Source of the DNA: Melastoma dodecandrum
Taxonomy: Eukaryota; Streptophyta; Magnoliopsida; Myrtales; Melastomataceae
DNA: 64,000 nt
Assembly: GCA_029817715.1 (NCBI GenBank)
Contig: JARUPY010000353.1
Location: 513,501 to 577,500, forward strand
Direction of reading: 5' to 3'
Below, in pieces: positions 48,513-60,754 of the stretch. How positions within the stretch are numbered: the first letter of the stretch is position 1; every line of letters begins with the position of its first letter. The translations under genes were made by a program, and so were the position numbers. Under the pieces are notes generated by a model. It saw only the letters and a list, made by a program, of their open reading frames with translations, searched no databases and was not told the origin of the DNA.

Positions 48513-48625
48513 TTAGATTGAACTTAAGGGTAGCCAAAGTGCGATATACGCAGTCTTGTGTCCTGCAATGCGGCCATGACTACCGGAAACAAATAAAAAC
48601 TATCTCTAGCTATAAAATTTTAAAA
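48513..48625 (-). pseudogene. FPP synthase pseudogene, displaced 5' part
   Basis: Matches FPS exon 7 and its flanks (34133-34200). The plus-strand sequence GCGATATACGCAGTCTTGTG and then GCAATGCGGC parallels the exon coding [12 protein letters not shown]. This continues the pseudogene at 43200-43765; the two parts are separated by the 44283-48507 element and other inserted sequence. Confidence 0.75.
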
Positions 48626-49056
48626 ATTTATGAAATAATTTGTGCATTCTTCTTGTTATTTCAAAGTAACATTTAATAAATATTTTTTTCTTTTGATTAA
48701 TAACTCTAATAAAAAATCCAAATGCTCTATGAAATGTGTCTCAATAATGGCCGCATTGTTAAATATTGGCTTTGTTTCAAGATTATAATTTGTCACGAAA
48801 ATATTTTTATAATTTAGATTACTCATCAAAATTTTTAAAATAATACTTCGAATTAAACTTTTATAAAATTCGAGTACGTTATAAAATTCACACGAAGTAT
48901 TTTCGCGGCCAACAGTTATCGAGTAAGCAACTCGTTGTTAAATGGGCCTTTCCTACATAAGTTTATATTGGGCCGAGAAACCGTCCCCCCAAATTCGTTT
49001 TTACGACCCGGGAAACCGTCGCCGTCCCTTCCCGATCTCCGGCGTGCTCCCCGGAG
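48626..49056. other. AT-rich intergenic, PGLP2 upstream region
   Basis: No coding. Contains AT-rich runs and the presumed promoter and 5' UTR of the phosphoglycolate phosphatase gene. Confidence 0.55.
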
Positions 49057-52000
49057 ATGGAATCTGACTCCTCGACGGCGACGGCCGATTCTTCCACTGC
49101 GAAGCCGCTCTCCCGCGATAACCTCGGAGGACTCTTCGACTCCGTCGACGCCTTCCTATTCGACTGTGACGGTATAACCTCCCGCCCTCTCGTGGCCTTT
49201 CTCCTTCTGTTTTCATAGATTGGTTCGCGCGTAAATCGTTGTTCTCGTTTTGTTCTCGTTCTGATTGCTCCTAAGGCGTGATCTGGAGAGGGGATAGTCT
49301 AATCGACGGCGTCGCCGAGACCCTGAGCTTCCTCCGGTCAAAGGTACGGGGAGAGCCGTACTCGCTTGCTTATTGAAGATTCTGATGTTTTGGTGACGAT
49401 GACTGGTGAGTGTGCTTTTTTTTTTTGTTAGGGGAAGAAGCTCGTGTTCGTGACTAATAATTCGAGGAAATCGAGGAGGCAGTACTCCAAGAAGTTCCAG
49501 TCTCTTGCGATCTCAGTCAGTGAGGTCTGCCATTCTTCTTACTTGCTCACACGTCAGATGTTATTATGAACTGTAGCTGATCATTGTTTTGTTTTTCAGG
49601 ATGAGATTTTCACTTCTTCTTTCGCAGCTGCTATGTTTCTCAAGGTTAATAACTTCCCTCAAGATAAGAAGGTCAGTAATCTGACAATTTATGGGCATTT
49701 TGTTTCTTTGTGATGTCGGCTTGGCGGACACTTTAGAAGTTTTATGCTACTCTCATACATAGCCTATCAGATTGCATTTATCCCACATCCTCGGTGATTA
49801 GATGGACAGTAAACTGGTTCAATCTCATACCTGTTGCGCCTGAAAATGTCACTCTGATCAATTTGCAGTGTTATCTGTTGCTATGAACCTGAACCAATCG
49901 TTTGTAATCCATCAGTATGAGTCCAATTTTTTGGTGCTCTGTCCACAAGTTTTGGTAAACTGGCTCAGTGTTGCCTCATTTCTCAATTTGTTGAGGTTGG
50001 GACTGTTGGGTATATCGAAATAGATCCATGAGTTGGGGATGGAATTGCGGACATAAGAAAGGACATTTCATTGGGATGTTTTGAGATAGAAATAAGTTAT
50101 TCTGTAGCAGCACCAAGCCTTAAGATCACGTTGGCCAAAGGAAAGTGGAAGGAGGTGGACAAAAATAATTTCTTTGCCTTTCATATGTGCTGCCTGTAGA
50201 GGACTGATCCTCATCTACTAGAGCTGTTTTGGATGCAGGTTTATGTTGTTGGAGGGGAAGGAATTTTGGAAGAGCTGCAGCTTGCTGGTTATACTGGCCT
50301 TGGGGGCCCGGTGAGAAAGATTATGATAAACAACATCTGGCTGTTTTCAGTTCATGAGCTCCCTTGTCAAAATTGTGCCTTCATTCAGTTGCTGTAACTG
50401 TTCACGAATCATCCTTTTTCCACCCCTATTCCTTTTAATAGCTTCATCAGCCTCTTAATTGTGGTATCATCCTTTAACATGGCTAGAATTTCCTTTGGAA
50501 TGTTAAATTCTTATGCTGATACCTTTTCTTTCTTTCCATAATCTGAAACTCTGATTGTAGTCATTGATGTCCCTATTTTACCGGGTTTTCTGCAGTGATG
50601 TCTAGAGATATTTATTACTTAAAAATGATCTTTGCCAACCATGAAATTCTTTTGACGCATGCATACTTGTATTCTTGCTTGAAATCTTGAAGGATAAGCT
50701 ACGCTATTGTAAAAATTTATGAAGATCATGCATTGTGTTGAACAAAGTGTATAACAAAATGGTTCATGCTACACCTTTTGGTTCAAAGTTCTTATGACAA
50801 TTTATTTTACAGGAAGATGGCAAAAAGGTTGTGGATCTGAAATCCGATGTGATCTTTGATCATGACAAGAGTGTAATATCTGTTTCTTTTTTTCACTTTT
50901 GGCCGATGGTTCAATTTGATTTTTGAGTTTAAGTGTTTGGCCCGTCTCATCCATTTTTGAATTGTTTCTCAGGTTGGAGCAGTTGTTGTCGGCCTTGATC
51001 CACAGATAAACTATTACAAGCTTCAGTAAGAGTGTGTTTTTCTGAGTTCATTCCTTTTTTTTTCTGTTTTATCTGCATCATGACAACATGATCACATCCA
51101 TCCTACCTATTCCACTGCATTGGTGGGAAGTGCTTTGCCCAAAACGAATGTCTTCCCTTTTGTCTGAAATTTGAACATGTTTGGCTGGAGATTTCTCTAT
51201 CACCTTAGAAGCATTAATTTGTTGATGTGGGAATTTTGCGGCGGCCAAACTCATTGCATTCATAAAAACACCTAAAATGACGTTGTTCTATCTTCCCAAC
51301 ATAATGCAAATGACATATTATTTTACTAATATAGTAGCCGCTACATTTACTCTTCCAGGAATGCAGATGTACTTTTCATCGGCTGTAGTTCACTTCTGGG
51401 CATCGTTACATCCTTTATGAGCTGTCACTCTGTTGCAGGTATGGATCTCTCTGCATACGCGAGAATCCAGGATGTCTTTTTGTTGCGACTAATCGGGATG
51501 CTGCTGGACACTTAACTCGTTCACAAGAATGGCCTGGTTTGTTTAATCCGGACTGTCTGTTTTGGTTTCCTAAATTCTTTTTCGTACTGCAGTTTAAGCT
51601 AATAACATTTGGGTTTCCATTTTTGGTTCCAGGGGCTGGGGCAATGGTCGCAGCTATGTGTGCTGTGACCCAAAAGGAGCCCATTGTTGTTGGAAAGCCT
51701 TCTACATTTCTAATGGAGTTTCTGCTACAGAAGTAAGTGTATGAGGTCTGATGGAGATTATGTCCCTGTAAGGCTGTTCAAGTTAATTTCAGATTTAATT
51801 GAGGATAGGCCCATTATCCAACAGGTTCAACATCGATTGCTCGAGGATGTGCATGGTGGGCGATCGACTAGATACTGATATTCTGTTCGGCCAGAGTGCG
51901 GGCTGCAAAACCCTCCTCGTCTTTTCAGGTAAGTCCCATTCACCCCATGAAAGTAACATTCCCGATGTTCGCGTGAAACACTCGCCGTTGTCGTGGAGGA

Positions 52001-52163
52001 AGCATCGGAATGTGCTGACCGCTGCCAATTAATCATGTTAACATCTTCTCCTGTGAATGTAGGTTGTACTTCACCGTCTCTTCTCCAGGATCCATCAAAC
52101 AAAATCCACCCGGATTACTATGCTGGCAAGGTCTCTGACATTCTCCAATTATCGGGTCCGTGA
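49057..52163 (+). CDS. PGLP2: Phosphoglycolate phosphatase 2-like, HAD superfamily
   Basis: Eleven exons (49057-49171, 49276-49343, 49432-49524, 49600-49671, 50239-50310, 50813-50872, 50973-51025, 51439-51536, 51633-51732, 51825-51928, 52063-52163) sum to 936 nt, 311 aa. It hydrolyses 2-phosphoglycolate to glycolate. HAD motif I is FLFDCDGVIWRG (residues ~33-44, nucleophile Asp), motif II VFVTNNSRKS, motif III Lys in VVGKPS, and motif IV MVGDRLDTDILFG. The N-terminus (MESDSSTATADSS) is short and acidic, not a chloroplast transit peptide, which supports the cytosolic PGLP2 form (AT5G47760, as I recall) over plastid PGLP1. All introns are GT-AG and phases match. The alternative PLP phosphatase function cannot be excluded. 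Confidence 0.93.
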
Positions 52164-52999
52164 CCTCGCCTCACCCAATTCTCTGCTACCCATGCCCAAT
52201 TCATCATTAAACTGCCTTCAAAATGATGGAATTTGATTTGTACCATAAAAGGGGCCATTGCATTTTCACATAATTCATCACTTATTGTTATGCAAAATAA
52301 ATGAAAATTTAACTCCGGCCTTATGTTATCCTTCATAAGCGCCGATAAACCTCTATTGTTCACATGGGTCAGGTTGTTGTAGCAGATGCTTGTTTCTGAT
52401 ATAATAGTATCATCTAGGGAAATGATTCCCCAAGGATTTTGGGTGCTCGAGGAAACGTTGACCCCCCCACCCCTTCACCACCTCTCTTAATTAAGTTTAG
52501 ATTTCATTTCCTTCATCGATTTCATCAATGAGCGGAACCCAATGATCTATCTTAGTGTCCTGCTGTTGCTGCTGCTGCTGTGTGTGTTGATAGGATTCAG
52601 TGAAGAGAAACATTAGAAAAAGAATACATCTGTGAAACCTTTGAAAGGGGGTCCATTTAGGGATATTGGGACAGCCAACCGAAACTAATAATAGAAGTAA
52701 GAACAACAGTAGGGTGAGGGAGGGAGGCAAGCAGACAAAGTATGTCATGGAATGGGGTGTGTGTGTTTGTGCATCAGGGGGGCATCACCTTGTTGGTAAC
52801 ATTAACAACAGACAATTTTCTCAGACAAGTTTCTTTTCATGGAAATGATGCACGAAACTTTCATGGAAAATTCTTGGTTAGGCATATGGTTATTTTAGAG
52901 GAATCTCATTGCTCCGTCATCATCATCATCAATCTCTTACTCAACTTTTATTACCATGTTTGTTTAAGATTGGGATTGGTAGGATACTGATAATCATTA
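52164..52999. other. Intergenic, PGLP2 3' flank
   Basis: No gene was recognised. There is a short (GCT)n-type run near 52560-52582 and a purine-rich stretch near 52685-52740. Confidence 0.55.
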
Positions 53000-53186
53000 G
53001 ATTTACTAATATGGGTTGGTCCAAGTGGCAAGGATCTTAAATTCGCTTAAGGAGGTCTCGGGTTCGAAACCTACCGTACATAGCTACCCATGTTGGAAGA
53101 CTCATTCATCATGGTCAGGTGTTCTACCCGAATCGAGTTCGGATTAGTCGGATCGAAGTTTCGGAAATCGGACGGATAACAAAAAA
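53000..53186 (+). mobile_element. SINE (tRNA-derived) with 10-bp target-site duplication
   Basis: A 187-bp unit with a Pol III A-box-like TGGTCCAAGTGG (near 53017) and B-box GGTTCGAAACC (near 53073), ending in an A-rich tail. It is flanked by exact ATAATCATTA copies at 52990-52999 and 53187-53196. A diverged second copy is at 55871-56030. Confidence 0.85.
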
Positions 53187-53196
53187 ATAATCATTA

Positions 53197-55870
53197 AAAT
53201 GACTGATATGACTAAAAGAAAAAGAACCCCCAAGAAAAACACATGGTCGGTCCATGATTTCCTCTAAACATAATCATGCATTCAGGATGGATTGTTAGCT
53301 TAGGAAAAATCACAACCCAGATAGCTGATGATATTGTATGTTTAGTTTCCGGCATTACGATAGGAATGAAATTTGATCCTATGCATGAGGGATGGTCCAT
53401 GGTCTTAAGGAAAAGTCAAGGTGGGTGGGTGGGAAGAGTAGGAAAAAGATGCACGTGGCGTGCCTGTGGATGATGATTCTTTCTTTTAACTTATTCAAAA
53501 TGCATTAAAAAAAAGTACATGAAGAAGAAGGAAGAGGAGAAGAAATATTTTTTTATTTTTTTATTATAAAAGAAATGTCTGCAAATCTTTTTACGGGGAA
53601 GACAAAGTGCAGTCGCAATTAACTACTAGCTACTATCTTAAATTTAATATTTAATATATTTTTTTAAAAAAATTTTTGTATTTAATTTATTTTGTTGTTT
53701 TTTACCCATAAAACCCTTCATAATAATAAACAATATAAAGAAATAACAGACTCCTTCAAGAATAAATAAAAATAATAATAATAAAAAGACTACTACTACT
53801 TGTCTTAGTTTTAAATAGACAGACAACTATGTGTTACATTATTAGGTTTTTTACTACACTTGCTGTACTTTAAACGTATACAAGGCCTAAATCTTTTAAG
53901 GGTTTTGTTATCGCGTGTTGCTAAGGGCACGTAACAATGTCGCAAGATTTTCACTATTTGAATTCCGAAAATGAGGGTAAAAAACATTAATATAGATAGA
54001 TACGAAAGCGAATTACAAAGCAGACGTCAAATGCTTCGTGCATACCTTAATAAAAAAAATTATGAAAAAAGTATCAGATGGGTGTTTCCTCAATCATTTC
54101 TCTTTTTGTGGGGAGGTCCGAGAATGGGATAAAAAACCTAGTTCTGGGTCAGAAAGAGACCGACGCCCATGGAGATGTAAGTGGAATATGAATGAATTTG
54201 GATGTGAGTGGAATATGAATGAATTTGGATGGATGATGATGGTGGATTGTGTGGTTTGTGATGGGAGAAACCAGTATAAAAAACCAACCTTAAACTCAAA
54301 AAAGCAAAAGGAAAATAAATATGCAAGAAAAAGACCAATCATCTCATTGGACAAAAGTAAAGCAAATGGAAAGTAAAAGGGTCTGTCCGTTTGGTTTTGG
54401 TCAAATTCTCAGCAGACCCAAGTTGAGATTAAAGCAAAACCAACAGTTAATTTCTTGCTTTTACATGAATGTGCAAAATTTATGATATTTATAAGTTCAT
54501 TGGCTATTTATATGATATACCCATGTTGGACCACCAACTAAATTTTTGCTTTAATGAGTGCCAAACTTTTCAATCCTTTTTTTGTTTTTGTTTTTGTCTT
54601 GGGATGTCATAGTAGTGGATAGATAGCCGTACCACCACTACATCTAGAAATCAAAATTTTCAATATTAGATAAAAAAGAGTTTGTGGGGACTTCCTGTTT
54701 CTTTTGGGAGGGTTTGTTATTTTTTTTATGTTCATTTAATATTAGGACATGGTTGTTTTTAGGGTATTGCTTTGGTTCTTCTGGTTAGATCACATGCCTC
54801 TTGTCTGAATAATGTCTCCTCTCTTGCAAGAGAAGAGCAATGCCTCCTTGTTTGAATTCCTCTTAGGAAAAGGAAACAACCATTCCATCTCTCGATTTCC
54901 CAGATTTCATTCAAACTCCTGTCTTCCTTCATCACAATAATTGAGAGGAGGGGTTTGTAAATGCAAACACCAATTATTTCTTGCCTCCTAAGAATCAACA
55001 GGACCACTCTCCCCTCCTCCCCATTTCATCAAAACTCCATCCAGTCCAGACCCACCCCATCTTCAACAGCAACACCACCAAACACCTCCACCCTTTATCT
55101 AAACACTCATAATCCCAAGTGAAATGAAGCCATTCTCCCCTCCAGAGTTCTCCCGCGCATCCTTTGTTGCTTTCGTTATGTCATTTTTAACGTTTTTTGG
55201 GAAAATATATTTCAAAACAGGACATATAATTTTAAAATTCATGAAATAATGTCTCGAAATCGGACTTTAGAAGTCCAAATCCACGAAAGTCGAAATTTAT
55301 AATTCCGATTTACTGCATTATTCAATGTTTCCTTAAAATTCGAATTTTAAAGTCCGATTGATAAATAAAAAATCATGTTTTATTCCAACTTTTGAGTGAA
55401 TTCAGATTTATAAAATTAGATTTTAAAACATTATTTTATGAACTTTTAAAACTATCTACCATATTAAAAAAATATTTTTCTCGACTAAAGTTATTTTGGA
55501 ACAAAGCTACACGTAAGCACACATAAAACATGTATTTCTATATGCTTTTGTTACTCGTTCGGACAGACATGCGAAGGGATGGCGACCTTTGTGCTTAGCT
55601 AGCGGTCTCTCTATCGTTGTCTCCACTATTACCATTTCTTTTTCAAAACAATATTATAATAACAACATGCTCACAATGAAGGATGGGGAGAGGAGGTGGC
55701 AACAGGGCGTCCACAAGATGATGAAGAAACCCTTGGCCACAACACTCCCTGGAGACTTTAATTCCATCGGTAGTAGTATGATTGGATCAAAAGAAAAAGA
55801 TAAGGATATGATCAATATGTCGATGATGATGATTAAACAAATGGAGTGCTTGTAATAAAAAAAAAATTAT
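53197..55870. other. AT-rich intergenic stretch
   Basis: No gene was recognised. A 27-bp direct repeat (GGAATATGAATGAATTTGGA twice) lies at about 54183-54232. A region near 55190-55500 with AT-rich, partly inverted short repeats could be a MITE but has no clear borders. Confidence 0.5.
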
Positions 55871-56030
55871 GTTACTAACATCCGCCTGGTTCATGTGTTA
55901 AAGAGTTTGAATTCGTTTAATGAGGTCTCAAATTCGAAATCTACCGGACACCATTATTTAAAGACCCATCCATCATAGTCATCCATCATAGTCGGTACAG
56001 AGCTCCGAATACTAGACGTGTAACCAAAAG
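55871..56030 (+). mobile_element. Diverged second SINE copy
   Basis: Aligns with 53000-53186 over most of its length: GTTACTAACAT start, AATTCGTTTAATGAGGTCTC, a decayed B-box (AATTCGAAATC), then CTACCGGACA and CCATCATAGTC. An A-rich end follows. No target-site duplication is evident. The mutated B-box suggests an older insertion. Confidence 0.7.
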
Positions 56031-58018
56031 AAAACGTGTGTTGTGTTTGTGTGGTTATGTGACATTCAATCACTTCCATTGCCTCCCTTCATGCATGCAT
56101 GCAAGCAAAATCAACACAATGTTTGACGGGACGAACGAGGGGGTGATAAAGTTTTGCAGAAGATGATGAGGTGGTGGGAGACACAATCTAGACAATATAT
56201 ATATATGAGCATGATGAATGATTTGCTATCAATCCATGAAAGAGGACAAGCTTCAATCTCAAGTTTTAATATGCATGTTTTGCTCATCATTGATGATGGA
56301 TATAATCACAATAGTACTATACTAAGTTTTGAGGTATTTTTCTTTTTTTCGTTGTTAGATGGATTGAATATGGTAGTATTATTTGGATTGGAAGAAAAAG
56401 TATATTATTATTATTATATTTTATTTGGATGGGATATAATGCCACCCCAATTTCCCACAAGAAAAACAAGAAACACACTCCCAAATTTTCTCTATTTCAG
56501 TTGTTAATTTTGTTCTCCTTTTAAGGAATTTCGATTATATTTATTCAAAATTTCAATTTTACTATCCCAATGCTACCGATCGTGACAACTATGCATCCAA
56601 CCAGGCAAAAACGACATTGTTATTACCACTCATGCATTGTGGATATCTCTTACAAATACCAACAACTCCATCAGTGTTCATTGTTTGCTCCTTGTCGTTA
56701 GTTGTATTAGAAAGGGAGAACCCCCCCCCAAGTCTCTCTCTTCTGTCCCTTTCTCCGGGAACTCCCTGCCTTTGCCTAATCAGTACAAACCCCCATGATG
56801 CTAAAATGCGCATGTCCCCCACTTCCTTAATCTCACCTCTCTCTCTCCCTGTCTGTCTGTATGAGCGCCTCAAACCAACTCCCTATCCATAATCATCTGC
56901 AGCAGCTCAGCCACAGCAGGAGAGCTCCCAAGTTCCGATCTTTGGATTTGGGTATGGTTATCTTGGGGTTTCCTGTTCTTTCCATCCTTCTACTGTACTA
57001 GGGTGGTTGTCCATTTGGGTGTCCCCCCCCCCCCCCCCTTTTTTGCCTGTCTTTTGGTTTTCTGTTTTTGGGCAAGATCTGCTTTTTTGCCATTGAGATC
57101 TGGGGCTGATATGATTCCGGGGTCATTCTGGGAATTCGTTCGATTGCTTGCATGCTGCAGTTCTCCTTGCTTCGTGAAGCTAGGGGACTGCTGGGTGATT
57201 CCTTGCTTGCTTGCTTTGTTTTGTTGCGGCGCTGTTCTTGCGGGTGCCTTTCATACGTTTTCTGGGTTCTGAGAATATTCCTCTTTTTTTGGAAATCGGC
57301 TTCCTTGAAGTTTTGTGCTTGATTTGAACCGATTTGGGAGGCCTCTCCTCCACATAAATTTACTTGGCGTTAGTGTGAGGTTTATTGTGATTCTTAAGTT
57401 TAGGTAATACAAGACTTGAAAGACAAGTTTTTTGGCAAATAACCAGCTTTAATGGGTTGAGTGTTTGGTCGTGAAGTTTGTACACGAGCAAAATGTTGGA
57501 GTTGCAGAGATAGGAACGGTAAAGATGGTCATGGGGAAATAGAAAAACTGAGTGTGATTCGAACTTAGCCTATTAGGGGGAAGCGCGATTTACATTTCTT
57601 TGAACCTTCACATGTGTTCTCTCCAAATTCAACAGAGGGAGATCGTTGTGGGACAACCCAATGTTCTTTTACTGCCTGGGGAGATTTAATCTGTTAAAAT
57701 GATTTTTTTCTTTTTGGAATGATTCGGTTCTGGTTATGAAGACCCATTGCTCATCCTTAGGGTCCTGAAAGTGGGCATAATTTGGTTGCTTCTCTTGCAG
57801 ATTCTCCAGGTGTTGGAGAAGGATTTTTTAACGAAGAACTATTGAAGCTGTGGTGATTTGCTAGCACGGAGGCAAGCATCTTGGGCACATTTGTAGATAT
57901 CTCCGTTGGTGTACTGTCTAGGTACTCCCTGACTTTCTAATGGAATAAAAAAGTTCCGTCTGAAGCACCTCCTGAATCAAGGTGAAGAAGCACTGGAGGA
58001 AAGCTAAGGAAAACCTCT
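56031..58018. other. Upstream region and 5' UTR of the D6PK-like kinase gene
   Basis: No coding was recognised. Two homopolymer C runs occur (near 56725-56735 and 57026-57040). The part from about 56850 is CT-rich and probably transcribed, with a 5' UTR intron possible between about 56950 and 57800 because related kinase genes often have one; splice sites were not fixed. Confidence 0.45.
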
Positions 58019-60363
58019 ATGGGCAGCGAGGCTGATATCCAGAAAAGCTTAGATAAAGCTTTCGGTAATTTTTCGTGCAATGAGAAAGCACCCGGTCCGG
58101 TTCAAGTGGATTCAGTTGGTTCCCTTGCCAAGGCAGGCAAGGGAGGGACTCCCTCGATGATGGAGAAACTAGCATCAGAGATGGACTCTTCGGTAGTCGG
58201 GAGTAATGGGTCCTTGGGAGATCCCATAGACCAAGAAAAGAAAATCTTAGAGTATGGAAGTGTCAAGAACAGTTCGGCTTCTGGAAAAATTAGTGATGGC
58301 GGAAGCCTTGCTAAAACCAGTGGAAGTTGCAAAGCAAGCGACCGTGTCGAGTTTGTCGAAAGCGGAAAGAACAGTATTTATAGAGGTAGCACAGGCAGTG
58401 ATGTCAGTGATGAGAGTAGTTGCAGTAGCTTCAGCAGTAGTATAAACAAGCCCCACAAAGCGAATGACATAAGGTGGGAAGCTATCCAAGCTGTGAGAAC
58501 AAAGGATGGGGTCTTGGGATTGACCCATTTTAGGTTGCTGAAACGCTTGGGTTGTGGAGATATTGGAAGCGTATACCTGTCGGAGCTAAGTGGAACCAAG
58601 TGCCACTTTGCGATGAAGGTTATGGATAAGGGTTCTTTAGCGGGACGCAAGAAGTTGCTCCGAGCTCAGATCGAGAGAGAGATTTTGCAGTGTCTTGATC
58701 ATCCCTTCCTCCCTACTCTTTACTCGCACTTTGAGACAGAAAAATTCTCATGTTTGGTGATGGAGTTTTGCCCTGGAGGTGACCTGCACACTCTCAGGCA
58801 GAGACAACCAGGGAAGTACTTTCCCGAGCAAGCTGTAAAGTATGTCCTCTGAACTTCGAAATTGTCAATTCTAGCTCAGTCTCATTAATTTTTGTTGACT
58901 TTCGATATTTCTTTCTAGTGTTTTGTAAAATCTGTGTGCTCGTTTCCTCTCATATGTATGTTTAAGTCGATAGTGTTAATGTCGTTGATGTTACCCTTTA
59001 AGTGCTTTTGAAAGTAGCATCTGTTTGTGACATCTCATGTCTTTTGGATCTGTTGCTGGCTCTGATGTAGCAGTGGTTGGGTTCGTGAAGTGCTTGTGTA
59101 TTTAGAAGTTCTTTCTCTTCCCCTGACTGTAAGAGGAAAAAACTGGTAGAAAAGCCTCAGAAAGGAAGAACCCTCCCTGGGAGTGCTTATTTGACTTTAT
59201 TGATATCGTGCCAATTACTCATGATTTTAGATTGGAGATACATTGCGTTACACACTGTTCGTTACAACATTATTTAGCCTCAAGTACTTTGAGAAAAATC
59301 TCCTGCATAATTCTCTTGCTTCTGCCACAAATTTGTACATTGAAATCAGCCACTTTCACTTTGGTCTTGTAATGTGTCTGGAAGTCTGTTGCACCATTGG
59401 TGGAAAAAGCTAATTCTTCCCCATGCTATTTTTCTCTTGAGGCCTTACCGTAGATGTTGTACTTTTCCTGTGCTGTATAGGTTTTACGTCGCGGAAGTGC
59501 TACTGGCTTTGGAATATCTCCACATGCTTGGCATCATATATCGCGACCTCAAACCCGAAAACGTCCTCGTGAGGGAGGATGGGCACATCATGCTCTCTGA
59601 CTTTGATCTCTCCCTCCGCTGTTCTGTCAATCCAACTTTGGTGAAAAATGCGTCCATTGACTCCGATCCACTGAGGAAAAACTCTGCCTACTGTGCCCAG
59701 CCAGCTTGCATTGAGCCTTCCTGCATCCAACCTGCCTGTGTCGTTCCAACAACATGCTTCGCCCCACGCCTCTTTTCTAGCAAGTCCAAGAAAGATCGTA
59801 AGCCGAAGAATGAGATTGGGAACCAAGTGAGTCCATTACCCGAGCTCATTGCAGAGCCTACTGAAGCTCGGTCCATGTCATTTGTTGGAACTCACGAATA
59901 CTTGGCACCTGAGATTATTAAAGGCGAAGGACATGGAAGTGCCGTTGACTGGTGGACTTTCGGGATCTTCCTGTACGAATTGTTGTTCGGCAGGACTCCT
60001 TTCAAAGGATCAGGAAATCGTGCCACCTTATTCAACGTCGTGGGTCAGCCACTCCGATTCCCTGAGTCACCTGTGGTTAGTTTTGCTGCTAGAGATTTAA
60101 TGAGGGGGTTGCTTGTGAAAGAACCGCAGCACAGACTGGCTTACAAAAGAGGAGCAACCGAGATCAAACAGCACCCTTTCTTCGAAGGTGTGAACTGGGC
60201 ATTGATTCGGTGCGCCACTCCTCCTGAGATCCCTAAACCCGTGGAGATTGATAGGATTCAATCATCAACAGTGACCAATGAGAAGGCTGCTCCTGTTGCC
60301 AAGGCTGCTCCCCATCCCAACCAGAAAGGGTCTGATAATTACTTGGAATTTGATTTCTTTTAG
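58019..60363 (+). CDS. AGCVIII Ser/Thr kinase, D6PK/PVPK-1-like
   Basis: Two exons, 58019-58839 and 59481-60363, give 567 aa. A Ser-rich N-terminal part (~165 residues) precedes the kinase domain. Seen motifs: [10 protein letters not shown], catalytic Lys in [22 protein letters not shown], and DFDLSL, the DFD that marks plant AGCVIII kinases in place of DFG. A ~95-residue insertion in the activation segment has a Cys/Pro-rich stretch ([13 protein letters not shown]). [17 protein letters not shown] follows. The C-terminus EFDFF is the PDK1-binding PIF-type motif. D6PK-type kinases sit at the plasma membrane and phosphorylate PIN auxin exporters; this role is inferred from family. In Arabidopsis the equivalent position holds D6PKL2 (AT5G47750, as I recall). 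A relic of a related kinase is at 22258-22535. Confidence 0.92.
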
Positions 60364-60754
60364 CAATGTTCGGAATCTATTTATGCTTACTACAAGGAGA
60401 GGAGGTATTAAAGATTCAGGAATTGTTATTTGATGTGGATGGGGCGTAGTAGATGTGGGAGATGAATGTGCTTTTAATTTACAGTTCTGGAAGTTTATGT
60501 TGTAATACTGCATGGATTTCCTCTCTCTATTGCCATGGATTAAAGAGCATCGTCTTAGTTTGAGCACTAAGGTTGTCTGACATCTGGTGAATGGTCCAGT
60601 AACTCCGGTACAGATTTTGAGCAAATTTTTTACTTTTTTCATTCATGTGTTATGGAAAATGTTGTCAGCCCAGCAACAGAGAACTGACAACCAAATGGGA
60701 GAAGTACAGGAAGACTTGTCATAATCTTCTATACTATCCCAACATGTAGTCAGT

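Noticed and set aside
53010..53090. Possible functional tRNA gene
   Set aside because: A- and B-boxes are present but no cloverleaf with acceptor stem forms; it is the head of a SINE.
54038..54376. 112-codon open frame with repeated EWNMNEFG
   Set aside because: Created by a 27-bp direct repeat in AT-rich DNA; no homology or gene signals.
55190..55510. Possible MITE with inverted AT-rich ends
   Set aside because: No matching terminal inverted repeats or target duplication could be fixed by eye.
57003..57272. 89-codon hydrophobic open frame upstream of the kinase
   Set aside because: Lies in the probable 5' UTR intron region and includes a poly-C run; likely noncoding.
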